Positions 8,074 through 16,730 of a stretch of DNA of 64,000 nt are shown in pieces; position 1 is the first letter of the stretch; each line of letters begins with the position of its first letter. The position numbers and the translations under genes are program-made. The DNA is from Thiosymbion sp942492625 (GTDB lineage: Bacteria > Pseudomonadota > Gammaproteobacteria > Chromatiales > Chromatiaceae). Under the pieces are notes generated by a model. The model worked only from the letters and a program-made list of their open reading frames with translations, had not been told where the DNA came from and searched no databases. Location: the NCBI GenBank assembly GCA_942492625.1, contig CALOFM010000010.1:62001-126000 (forward strand). Reading direction: 5' to 3'.

Positions 8074-8541
8074 GTTCTTTTCCTCGTTTTCTGGTTATTA
8101 GGCCGATGGGGCGAGCCTTCGATAGCTTCACCGGAGAGCCGTTGCGGCAACCGGTAGATTTCGAAAAGTAGATCCTGCCAGCGCTTTCGTCAAACTCCAG
8201 GGGCCTGTCCAGCTTGCGCGTTTGTGGCGACGGATCGCGGGGCCGAGACCGATTTTCGTCGCGATCGAGGCGAATAACCTGCGCTATTTATTGACGAAAT
8301 CGCGGCGGAAATCGGGCCGGCATCCGCGATTCTCCAGTAGAACAGTCGCAAGTTAAACAAGCAGCTAGGAGCAAGCCACGCCCGCGTCGCTCGCTTACAA
8401 TGCTTCCGACTGAAAGCGATCTTGGAGAACGCGTTGCAGCCGCTTTGTCGTCCTTCCTGCTCTTCGCGACTCAACAGCCAGATCCCCTGTTACAGACATC
8501 GGGAACAATCGCAAGAAGCAACACCAAGCACGGTAACAAAA
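8074..8541. other. Interval upstream of the first RND operon
   Basis: 468 bases between divergent genes. It contains the second 27-base repeat copy (8335-8361) and a loose inverted pair, CCGATTTTCGTCGC near 8250 and GCGGCGGAAATCGG near 8302. It must hold the promoters for both flanking genes, but I cannot place -35/-10 elements with confidence. A plus-strand frame open from 8422 is only an upstream extension of the adaptor gene. Confidence 0.5.
8335..8361 (+). repeat. 27-base direct repeat, copy 2
   Basis: It matches 7310-7336 with two mismatches and shares CAGTCGCAAGTTAAAC. It lies about 180 bases upstream of the first RND adaptor start. Confidence 0.8.
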
Positions 8542-9717
8542 ATGAATCAGAATGTACTTGGAATTCTGCGATCGCACATGGGGCTGGCGGCGGCCTGCTG
8601 CATCCTTGTGGTGGCCATGGCCGGATGCAAAGACTCGGATGATCCCCCGCCACCCACCGACGTCGTCAGGCCGGTCAAGACCCTCGTGGTAACCGCCCCC
8701 GGCACGACCGCCGGCGTCGAGCTCCCGGGGCAGGTGCGCGCGTCCCGGCAGGCGGACCTCGCCTTCCAGGAGGTCGACGGGCGGCTCGTCGAGCTTCCCA
8801 TCGCCGGGCGCAAGGGGAAGGAGGTCATGAAGGGCGAGCTGTTGGCCCAGATCGACCCCACCGGCTTCGAGAGCGCCCTGCAAAGCGCCGAGGGCAGTCT
8901 CGGCGAGGCGTATTCAGCGATGGACCTGGCCCGCGCCGAGCAGGAGCGCATGGCGAAGATGAAGAAGGTCACCCCGGAGCTGGTCAGCGACTCCATGCTG
9001 GAGCGTACACGCGGGCGGCTCAAGCAGGCCGCGACGCGCCTTAAGACCCTGGAGACCGAGGTCGAAGAGGCTGAAGAGCTGCTTGAGAACAGCAGCCTGC
9101 GCGCACCCTTCACCGGTGTGATCACCCGTGTCCTGGTGAAGAACCAGCAAGACGTGGAAGCCGGCAAGCCCATCGTCAGCCTGCAAAGCAGCACCCACCT
9201 GGAGGTGCTGGTCGAAGCACCCGAGACCATGATGGCCGCTGCGCAATCGCTGGGGCTGAACAGCATCTCGGCCTCCGTGCGCTTCCCGTCGACGCCGGGC
9301 ACAGAGTTCCCGCTCGTACTGAAGGACGCTGCACCGAACGCCGACCCCGCCACAAAGACCCACCAGATCGTCCTGGAGATGCCCAAGCCCGAGGGCCACG
9401 AGCTGCCGCCCGGCATGACCGGGACCGTGACCCTCTCCGGCAAGGAACCCGGGATCGGCAAGACCCGAATCCTGATCCCCGCCATCGCCGTTCTCACCGA
9501 TCCCGGCGGTGTGAACTATGTCTGGCTGGTCAACCCGGCCGAGCTGCGAGTGCAGCGGCGGGAGGTCCAGATCGGCCGGCTCGCCAGCTCCGATCAGATA
9601 CAGATCCTCGCCGGCCTCGAAGGCGGAGAGCGGATCGTGGTCGCCGGTGTCATGCATCTCGCCGAGGGCCGGCAGGTGCGCCTGTGGGAGGAGCAGGACG
9701 CGGGTAAGGCACGGTGA
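8542..9717 (+). CDS. RND efflux periplasmic adaptor lipoprotein (HlyD/AcrA family)
   Basis: A 391-residue membrane-fusion protein linking an inner-membrane RND pump to an outer-membrane channel. The N-terminus has a hydrophobic signal ending VAMAGC, with lipidation predicted at Cys29. A lipoyl half-domain (VELPGQVRASRQADLAF), a helical hairpin (about 110-185), the second lipoyl half (LRAPFTGVITRVLVKNQQDVEAGKPIV) and beta-barrel segments follow in AcrA order. The ATG at 8542 is preferred; a second ATG at 8578 would start MGLAAACC and is also plausible. The stop overlaps the pump gene by 4 bases, so the two are translationally coupled. No outer-membrane channel gene is nearby. Confidence 0.88.
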   Translation: MNQNVLGILRSHMGLAAACCILVVAMAGCKDSDDPPPPTDVVRPVKTLVVTAPGTTAGVELPGQVRASRQADLAFQEVDGRLVELPIAGRKGKEVMKGELLAQIDPTGFESALQSAEGSLGEAYSAMDLARAEQERMAKMKKVTPELVSDSMLERTRGRLKQAATRLKTLETEVEEAEELLENSSLRAPFTGVITRVLVKNQQDVEAGKPIVSLQSSTHLEVLVEAPETMMAAAQSLGLNSISASVRFPSTPGTEFPLVLKDAAPNADPATKTHQIVLEMPKPEGHELPPGMTGTVTLSGKEPGIGKTRILIPAIAVLTDPGGVNYVWLVNPAELRVQRREVQIGRLASSDQIQILAGLEGGERIVVAGVMHLAEGRQVRLWEEQDAGKAR

Positions 9718-12700
9718 GCATCGCCGAGCTGGCCATCCGCAAGGAAACCGTCACCTGGGCCCTGTCCGCCGCCCTCTTGATCCTGGGCTGGCTCTCCTTC
9801 GAAAACCTTCCCCGGCAATGGGACCCGCAGCTCACCGTCAGGGAGGCCCGGGTGACCACGCCCTACCCCGGCGCCTCCGCTGCCCTGGTCGAGCGGGAGG
9901 TCTCGGAGAAGATCGAGCAGGCCGCGCGAGGGCTCGTCCAGCTGCGGCGGACCGAGTCCTACTCCTCTCGCGGGCTTTCGGTCGTCAGCGCCGTCATCGG
10001 GGACGAGGTCGACGAGAGCCAGCTCCCGCAAGTCTGGGACGAGCTGCGGTGCAGGATCGGCGACCTACAGGCCGAGCTGCCACCCGGGGCCGGTCGCTCC
10101 GTCGTCGAGAACGACTTCGGCGACCCCGGTCGCGTCTTCTACGCCTTGGCCGGCGAAGGTTTCAGCCAGGCCGAGCTCAATCGGGTCGCCCGGCTGGTGC
10201 AGCGCGAGCTGAGCACGCTGGAGGGCGTTAGGAAGGCGGTCCTGTTCGGCGAGCCGCAGGAGAGCATTTTCGTCGAGATCTCCAATGCCAAGATCTTGGC
10301 ATTGGGAGTGGGAATCGAGAATGTCCTCGACGCCCTGCGCAGCAAGAACCTGCCGGCGGACGCGGGCTGGCTCCGGGTGGGTCCGGAGCGGGTGCCCATC
10401 CGTCCCAGCGGGCTCTACCGGTCCGAGCAGGACTTCGGCGACCTCATGATCGCCGGCGGCGGCGACCGCCTGATCCGGCTCGACGACGTCGCCGAGATCA
10501 ACCGCGGCTACGCAGACTCTCCGCGCCGGCTGTTCCGGGTGGACGGCGCCCCGGCCATCGGCATCGCCCTCTCCAAGGCGGCAGGCGCCAATCCGGCGGC
10601 CCTGGGTGAGGCGGTGGAGCGAAGACTCGCGGACCTCCAACCCCTGATACCGCTGGGCATGGCGCTCAAGCCCATCTCCCTGCATTCTGAAGCCGCCGCC
10701 ACCATCGACGCCATGGTGACCAGCCTGCTGCAGGCGCTCGGCATCGTCGCCGCCGCCTTGCTGCTCCTCATGGGCCTTCGCGCCGGATTGGTCATCGGTT
10801 TTGTCACCCTGTCGAGCTTGGCGACCACCTTCGTGGTCATGGACTACTTCCAGCTCGGCCTGGACCGCATCTCCCTGGGCGCGCTCATCGTCGCGCTGGG
10901 CATGGTCACGGACAACGCCATCGTCGTCGTGGACGGAATGAAGGTGCGCATGGCCAGGGGCATGGCGGGCTTGCAGGCAGCCCGAGAAGCGGCGGCACGA
11001 AACGCCCTGCCCCTGCTTGCGGCCACGGCGGTGGCGGTGCTCGCCTTCGCCGCCATCGGGGGCATGGACAGGGGCAGCGGTGTGTACACCAGCGCCTTCT
11101 ACCCGGTGATCCTGATCGCGCTGCCCGTCAGCTGGGTGGCCGCGCTGACAATCGCGCCCTTAGCCGCTGAGCGGTTTCTCCGGACCACAGAACCAGACAC
11201 GGAGCGGAAAGGCATATACCGCGACCGCCTCCTCCGACTCTACGCCAGGGTGGCCGCGGCCGCACTCCGGCGCCGGCATGCCCTGCTTGCAGCAACCGCC
11301 GCACTGCTCGCGCTGTCGCTCTACGGCTTCGGCTTCGTCAAGCAGGTCTTCTTCCCGCCGACAACGGCCCACGGCTTCTTGGTCGAGGTCTATTTCCGGG
11401 CGGGCACACACATCCGTGAGAGCGAGCGCCAGATGGGGGAGATCGCCGCCTATCTGCGCGAACACGCGGGGGTCGAACGGATCGTCACCACCGTCGGCGA
11501 CGGCCACCCGCCCTACCTTCCGGCGGACATTGCGACGCGCGACTCAGGCAGTCACTACGGGGCGAGCCTGGTCTTGGTGGACGACCACCTCAAAGTCGAC
11601 GAGATCCGGCTCCAGGCACAAGCTGACCTCGAAGAGCGCTTTCCCGACGCTGTAGTCAACGCGAAGAGGCTGGACCGGGCATTTCCGAGCCCCGGCGGGC
11701 GCATCCAGCTGCGCATCAGCGGCCCGGACCCGGCTGAGCTGCGGCGGCTGGCGGACCAGGCCAAGTCCGCCATCGCCGCCGATCCGGACGCCAAGGCGGT
11801 GCGCGACGAGTGGGGGGAAGTAGTCAAGGTCGCGCACCCGGTGCTGGCCCGGGAGCGCGCACGCCGGTTGCGCATCGACCGGGAGAGGATCTCCGGCGCC
11901 CTGCGCACGGCATACTCGGGCACCCTCACCGGCTACTACCGGGACGGCTCGGAGCTGATCCCCATCGTCGCCCGAGCACCGATCGAGGAACGCGACGAGG
12001 TGGAGGACATGGCCGACATCCCGGTCACCAGCCCCCTGCGCGGGAACCAGGTCTCGATGCTCCAGCTAGTCGACCGGCTCGACACCATCACCGAGGACAC
12101 CCGACGCACTCGGCGCGACGGTATCCCGATGATCAGAGTCCACGCCGACGCAGACCGGGGCCTGACTTTCGAGCTGCTGCGGCGCATCAAGCCGCAGGTG
12201 GAAAAGGACCTCGGCGTGGATGCGGCGGCCTACCTCGGGCGAGACCCTGGGCCGGACTTCGAGATCGACTTCGAAACCATCCCCATTGTCGAGGACGACA
12301 TGATTCCCCTTAAGGACAAAACCGGCTACTTCATCAGCTGGAGTGGGGAGGCCGAGAGCGCGGCGGCATCGCTGGACGAGCTGGGCACCTCGATTCCCGT
12401 CTGCTTCGCCCTGATGCTGCTGGTCACCATCGCCCTGTTCAACACCCTGCGTCAGCCCCTGATCGTCTTGCTTACCGCACCCCTGTCCATCATCGGCGTC
12501 ACCGCCGGCTTGCTGCTGACGGATCAGCCGTTCGGCTTCCCGTCCCTGATCGGGGTCTTAGGGCTCTCGGGCATGCTGATGAAAAACGCCATCCTGATGG
12601 TGGACCGGATCGACCGCGGGATCGGCAGGGACGTGCCACCGCTGACCGCCATCCTGAATGCAGGCGCAAGCAGCCTGCGCCCGGCCGCACTCGCCGCGGC

Positions 12701-12860
12701 GACCACAATGCTCGCGATGCTGCCGCTGCTGCAGCACGACTTCTTCCGCTCCATGGCGGTGACCATCATGGCTGGTTTGGGTGTCGCCACCCCGCTGTCG
12801 CTGGTGCTGGTGCCTGTGCTCTATACGGCCCTGTTCCGCTTCGGCGACGAAGAAAAGTAG
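9714..12860 (+). CDS. RND efflux transporter permease (AcrB-like)
   Basis: A 1048-residue inner-membrane pump starting with GTG inside the adaptor stop codon. It has the duplicated RND plan: TM1, a large periplasmic loop, TM2-6, a second loop and TM8-12. The TM4 segment reads LGMVTDNAIVVVDG, so only one of the two adjacent proton-relay aspartates of AcrB is present (DN rather than DD). The second-half transmembrane block begins near PVCFALMLLVTIALFNTLRQP and carries LIGVLGLSGMLMKNAILMVD. Substrates cannot be told from sequence. It forms a two-gene operon with the adaptor. Confidence 0.9.
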   Translation: MSIAELAIRKETVTWALSAALLILGWLSFENLPRQWDPQLTVREARVTTPYPGASAALVEREVSEKIEQAARGLVQLRRTESYSSRGLSVVSAVIGDEVDESQLPQVWDELRCRIGDLQAELPPGAGRSVVENDFGDPGRVFYALAGEGFSQAELNRVARLVQRELSTLEGVRKAVLFGEPQESIFVEISNAKILALGVGIENVLDALRSKNLPADAGWLRVGPERVPIRPSGLYRSEQDFGDLMIAGGGDRLIRLDDVAEINRGYADSPRRLFRVDGAPAIGIALSKAAGANPAALGEAVERRLADLQPLIPLGMALKPISLHSEAAATIDAMVTSLLQALGIVAAALLLLMGLRAGLVIGFVTLSSLATTFVVMDYFQLGLDRISLGALIVALGMVTDNAIVVVDGMKVRMARGMAGLQAAREAAARNALPLLAATAVAVLAFAAIGGMDRGSGVYTSAFYPVILIALPVSWVAALTIAPLAAERFLRTTEPDTERKGIYRDRLLRLYARVAAAALRRRHALLAATAALLALSLYGFGFVKQVFFPPTTAHGFLVEVYFRAGTHIRESERQMGEIAAYLREHAGVERIVTTVGDGHPPYLPADIATRDSGSHYGASLVLVDDHLKVDEIRLQAQADLEERFPDAVVNAKRLDRAFPSPGGRIQLRISGPDPAELRRLADQAKSAIAADPDAKAVRDEWGEVVKVAHPVLARERARRLRIDRERISGALRTAYSGTLTGYYRDGSELIPIVARAPIEERDEVEDMADIPVTSPLRGNQVSMLQLVDRLDTITEDTRRTRRDGIPMIRVHADADRGLTFELLRRIKPQVEKDLGVDAAAYLGRDPGPDFEIDFETIPIVEDDMIPLKDKTGYFISWSGEAESAAASLDELGTSIPVCFALMLLVTIALFNTLRQPLIVLLTAPLSIIGVTAGLLLTDQPFGFPSLIGVLGLSGMLMKNAILMVDRIDRGIGRDVPPLTAILNAGASSLRPAALAAATTMLAMLPLLQHDFFRSMAVTIMAGLGVATPLSLVLVPVLYTALFRFGDEEK

Positions 12861-12867
12861 TCGGTAG

Positions 12868-12892
12868 GCCGGGCATGCTGTGTATGCCCGGC
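12868..12892. terminator. Hairpin between convergent genes
   Basis: A perfect 9-bp stem, GCCGGGCAT and ATGCCCGGC, with a 7-base loop lies 8 bases after the RND pump stop. There is no T tract on either strand, so it may be a factor-assisted terminator or an mRNA-end stabiliser. Confidence 0.45.
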
Positions 12893-12968
12893 GTTCCCGT
12901 CAAAGCGTCGATCATGGCGGATGATGTCGGGCACACAAACCGTTCACGACCCAACTTGCTTGCGCAAT

Positions 12969-14366
12969 TCAACCGCCGACAAAAGGCCTCCCCGTGTCGT
13001 ACTTGAACAAGACCACGTCGCCCGCTTCGAGCCTAAGCCGCGCGACCCCCTGTCGTTCACCCCGCTTCTCAAGAGCAATCGCCCGTCCCCGCCGCGTATC
13101 CGGATCAAAGACAAGTATTCGACTCGGATCGACCTCGGGAAGCGCGGACCTGAAATCGAACCGCACGCGAATGGTACCGGGTTCATCGTTGTCGTTCGGC
13201 GGGCTGCCGCCGATGTGGCGGACATTCTGAAGCATCACATAGCGCTCACCGATGTCATCCTGGAAGAAGCCGGCGAGGATTTCCATTCCGTTGCTCGCGG
13301 GGTCTAGGGCCGGCCCCAGATCGGCCAGATAGGGATCGCCCCCGGCGCCGGGCTGCCAGGGGCGGGTGCCCTCGGGCTGGAGGACTGGAAGCAGCGCCCG
13401 ATAGCGTACGTCCGTGCTCCAAAGGTGGGTGGTGACGCGCAGATAGGCGGCCAGGTCCCGGTTGATCCTTCCGGCCTCCCTCCATAGGCGCGATTTGGCC
13501 CCAGCAAACCCCGGCGCGTCGAAGAACGCCGGAGCGATTCCCATGGATTCGTTTTGGTATATGAACCAGGTGAATCCCGTGAATCCATAGACCAGGCCAC
13601 TCATGGCGTCCCAACGCAGATCGCTCGGGGTGACCCGGTCCTTTGCGTCTTTACGGAAACCCTGGAGGTAGCGCCAATAGGGCCTGTCATACTTCCGGGC
13701 GAAGCGGCGAATCAGCTCCAGGCTCCGGTATTGGCGGTTGCCCCGGTTATAGCGGTCGAAGGAGAAGACGTCGATCCCTAGATCACGCCCCGCGAAGTCC
13801 AGGATGCGCTCCAGATCCGGAACCTCGGTGCTGAAGTTCATGACGACCAGGGCATTGGGGTCGGCGATGCGGACTGCTTCCACCCCCTCACGGAAAGGTA
13901 GGACCCCGGCAAACCCCTCCCCTTTCAGCCCGGGCTCGTCACCGATCTGAAAACCGACCCTGCCCGGGTGCTCCGGCTCGATCGCGCCCAGTACCTCGCC
14001 CCCGTCCCGCGACCTGCCGTCCTTGTCGACCCAGGAGAAGAATCGGAGACCCGGCCGGCCGGTAGCCTCCCAATTAGCGAGCTGCCGCGGTAGGCCATTC
14101 TCCCAGAAATGAACGGCGGTGGCGTTGAAACCATCGAAGTAATGGTCGACGAACGCCCGCGGAGGCGGCCCACCGACGAGCATCAATGCGCTGACGAACG
14201 GAGGATCGGCACGCAGGCTGCGCCACACCCGGTCCACGGATGGTGGCGCCCAACCATCCCCTTCGCGAGCCGGGACCGGGGCCGGCATTTTCCGGTCCGG
14301 GGTGTCCAGCGCCGCACAACCGGCGATCAGAAGCGCCAGTGCAAAAATGAGAAAGCGCAAGCACAT
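12969..14366 (-). CDS. Lipoprotein with possible glycoside-hydrolase-like (TIM-barrel) body
   Basis: A 465-residue protein. The ATG at 14366 is chosen because it gives a lipoprotein signal, MCLRFLIFALALLIAGC, with Cys17 as the lipidation site; the frame stays open to 14468, but that extension has no export signal. The body has sections typical of sugar-active TIM barrels: VGFQIGDEPGLKGEG, NALVVMNFSTEVPDLERIL, DVFSFDRYN and GFTGFTWFIYQNES, then a beta-rich C-terminal domain with VRFDFRSALPEVDPSRILVFD. The E in GDEP is a candidate acid/base, but I cannot name a GH family. The predicted location is the outer or inner membrane, facing the periplasm. Confidence 0.6.
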   Translation of the reverse strand: MCLRFLIFALALLIAGCAALDTPDRKMPAPVPAREGDGWAPPSVDRVWRSLRADPPFVSALMLVGGPPPRAFVDHYFDGFNATAVHFWENGLPRQLANWEATGRPGLRFFSWVDKDGRSRDGGEVLGAIEPEHPGRVGFQIGDEPGLKGEGFAGVLPFREGVEAVRIADPNALVVMNFSTEVPDLERILDFAGRDLGIDVFSFDRYNRGNRQYRSLELIRRFARKYDRPYWRYLQGFRKDAKDRVTPSDLRWDAMSGLVYGFTGFTWFIYQNESMGIAPAFFDAPGFAGAKSRLWREAGRINRDLAAYLRVTTHLWSTDVRYRALLPVLQPEGTRPWQPGAGGDPYLADLGPALDPASNGMEILAGFFQDDIGERYVMLQNVRHIGGSPPNDNDEPGTIRVRFDFRSALPEVDPSRILVFDPDTRRGRAIALEKRGERQGVARLRLEAGDVVLFKYDTGRPFVGG

Positions 14367-14563
14367 GGGCCGTTCGCAGGAAAACAAGGATTGCCCGAAT
14401 ACCTTAGGAGATTCCGCACCGCCAGTTTCCCACCCGCTGTCTGGCAGGAAACGATCGAACGGGCCCACAGGTCATCAAAGGGTTACGTTCATGTTTCATG
14501 AGAGCCTGCCCAGGGCCGTCACAAGGCCGCAGGGTGCCCTGTTCTCCGGATACCGAATCCGGT

Positions 14564-15484
14564 TCAGTATCCGAAGGGTCCAGCTGCCCGTTCAGCGGGG
14601 GACCGTCTGCTCGGGGGCGCACGACGCGGCGTTTCGAACCTGCTCGGGGGCGGGGGACGGACCCTCTGGCGAGGCGGCGCTTGGCGCGCGATCGGAGGAA
14701 GTACAGGCGCAGGCGCCGGGGCGATATCCGGCGGTGGTGCAGGGGCAGGCTCTGGTTCTGATTCGGCAGCTATCTCCGGCTCCGGTACGGCCTCGGATCC
14801 CGGCGTGGCTACCGTCGCGCTCGCGTCCGTCGAGACCGTAGGCCCGGGAGCCGGGAGAGCCGACGCCGCGGCGGCCTGCCTCTCGGCATTCCACATGTCG
14901 TGCAGCGAGCCCCAGGCCTTCGCCGTGGTGATATTCGCCGTCTCATCGGCGGACAAACCAATAGAGCGCAACCAGGTCCGGATCGCCTCGGATTCGAGTT
15001 CGGCCAACGCGTCGTCCCGCCATGCGGGAATACGGATCGCGATGATATTGCTGAAGCTTGCGCTGACACCGGCGGGCAGCGGATTGAGTGCGGCGTGCGC
15101 GGCGAACTTGCGGTCTTCTTCGAGAATGTAGCGCGCGCGCCCCACCAGGCTGGCCACACGCAGCTTCTCCTGCTCTCGCGTCTTCTGCTGCTCGGCTACA
15201 TGCTGCGCCTCTTCGCTTGCGATTGCGGAGGACAGATGGGCCTCCGCGTCAGCGGAAGCAACCGGGGACTCCTTCGCCGAAGCTGCCGCGTCTTCCGCAA
15301 CGGCGGGATCGTCGGGCGTCAGCCATGGCTTGGACTCGTAGAGCACCCAAACAACCAAGGCAATTGCCGCGGATCCGGCGCCGATGATCGCTGCCAATCC
15401 CAAAAAAGACAGTAAAGCGCTTCGCAGCCGCGGGACCGCGAGAACCACGAGAATGACAGCAACACCAATGGTGATCTCAAGCAT
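14564..15484 (-). CDS. Membrane protein with proline-rich C-terminus, unknown
   Basis: A 306-residue protein with two N-terminal hydrophobic helices (about 4-18 and 27-47), then an acidic and alanine-rich linker, a helical region with a short charged coil (EEAQHVAEQQKTREQEKLRVASL, split here by position 90-112) and a folded-looking segment around residues 115-195 (RIPAWRDDALAELE, TWLRSIGLSADE). The last 100 residues are low complexity, rich in P, A and E and then in P and R. No family was recognised. It is upstream of, and collinear with, the lipoprotein gene, with a 197-base gap. Confidence 0.55.
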   Translation of the reverse strand: MLEITIGVAVILVVLAVPRLRSALLSFLGLAAIIGAGSAAIALVVWVLYESKPWLTPDDPAVAEDAAASAKESPVASADAEAHLSSAIASEEAQHVAEQQKTREQEKLRVASLVGRARYILEEDRKFAAHAALNPLPAGVSASFSNIIAIRIPAWRDDALAELESEAIRTWLRSIGLSADETANITTAKAWGSLHDMWNAERQAAAASALPAPGPTVSTDASATVATPGSEAVPEPEIAAESEPEPAPAPPPDIAPAPAPVLPPIARQAPPRQRVRPPPPSRFETPRRAPPSRRSPAERAAGPFGY

Positions 15485-15590
15485 GAGCCGTGATTGGAAT
15501 CCAAGACGATGAAACGCCCGGAAACGAGATGACTTCAGGAGACGTTAGTATGAACGAGTACGGATTTTTGCGCGAGAGGGAAACCAGGCA

Positions 15591-16676
15591 TCAGGGACCG
15601 GAAGTCTCACTGGCTCCACGGGAGAGACCACCGGGCTGGTCCAGGCCCCAGGATTTGGCGATGTATATGCTGGAACAGAGGTCCATATCCGGGAAAAACC
15701 TTCGTTCCTTGCCGCATTGGCTCTCTCCCGGCCCGGGATCGACCGGAACTCCGTGACCCATTCCCTTGATGCGGTAGCTCTCCACCAGAACCCGTCCGTC
15801 CGGACTGCGGAAGACGGTCCGCACATAGCCTTTCGGGTCGTCCACTTCCTCCGGGGGGAACTCAACACCGTGCACATTCGTCCATTGACGAACTATAGCC
15901 GTCGCATTGGCGGGATCGACGGCCTTGTCGGCGTCCCCCTGCCACACGGATATGCGCGGCCAGGGACCAGAATGGCTGGAAGCAGAGCGCACCGCCTCTC
16001 CCCATTCTTCCGCTCCCTTGTCCGGTGGATTGCGCATACAGGTCAAGCCCGAAATCATCCCGTCCGCGCAACCGAAAGGGATTCCGGCCAATGGTGCAGC
16101 CCCGGCAAAGACCTCCGGGTATCCGGCCGCCAGCGCCAAGCTCATGGCGGCGCCGGCGGATACGCCGGTCACATAGATGCGCCGCGGATCCACGGCGTGG
16201 TCGTGGACCATGCGCTCGACCATCTGACGGATCGACAGTGCCTCGCCGGCGTCCCGCGCACGGTCCTCGGGTGAATACCAGCTGAAGCATCGCGCCAGAT
16301 TATTGCTGCGCCGTTGTTGGGGCAGAAGCAGCAAAAAACCCCAGCGATCCGCAAGCCGGGACCAGCCGCTGTCTTTTCCGTACTCGGCCGCATCCTGCAT
16401 GCATCCGTGCAGAGCCACCACCAGCGGGGCGCCCCCGGCCGACGCTTTCAGGCCAGTGGAACCCCCGTTCGGGCCGCCCGACGCCCCGGCGTGCTGTTGC
16501 GGCCGCTCCCCAAACCGCGCCGCGGGTACGTACTTGAACATGCGCAGCTCACCCGGGTTGGGGCCCAGCTCGTGCACCTCTTCGAAGGGGCTGTCGAGCG
16601 GTTGGGAGCAACCGGCGCCAAGGAGCACCAAAAAGGTCCAAAAGATTCGGAAACAATGCTTCGTTGATTCGCACAT
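15591..16676 (-). CDS. PHB-depolymerase-family esterase lipoprotein
   Basis: A 361-residue secreted alpha/beta hydrolase of the poly(3-hydroxybutyrate) depolymerase/LpqC esterase family. The ATG at 16676 gives a lipoprotein signal ending LLGAGC (Cys23); the longer frame from 16739 lacks this. Catalytic features: the oxyanion region ALHGCMQDAAEYG near 88-100, GVSAG with Ser173, GDADKAVDP with Asp250 and GMGHG with His308. It is divergent from the PHA synthase at 16731 with only 54 bases between the starts. A close relative forms the central domain of the protein at 36790-39477. The substrate could be released PHA oligomers or other esters. Confidence 0.85.
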   Translation of the reverse strand: MCESTKHCFRIFWTFLVLLGAGCSQPLDSPFEEVHELGPNPGELRMFKYVPAARFGERPQQHAGASGGPNGGSTGLKASAGGAPLVVALHGCMQDAAEYGKDSGWSRLADRWGFLLLLPQQRRSNNLARCFSWYSPEDRARDAGEALSIRQMVERMVHDHAVDPRRIYVTGVSAGAAMSLALAAGYPEVFAGAAPLAGIPFGCADGMISGLTCMRNPPDKGAEEWGEAVRSASSHSGPWPRISVWQGDADKAVDPANATAIVRQWTNVHGVEFPPEEVDDPKGYVRTVFRSPDGRVLVESYRIKGMGHGVPVDPGPGESQCGKERRFFPDMDLCSSIYIAKSWGLDQPGGLSRGASETSGP

Positions 16677-16730
16677 GTTTATGACAGGACGCAAGAGAAT
16701 GCGCGGGGAATATACCTTTGTGTCGAACTT

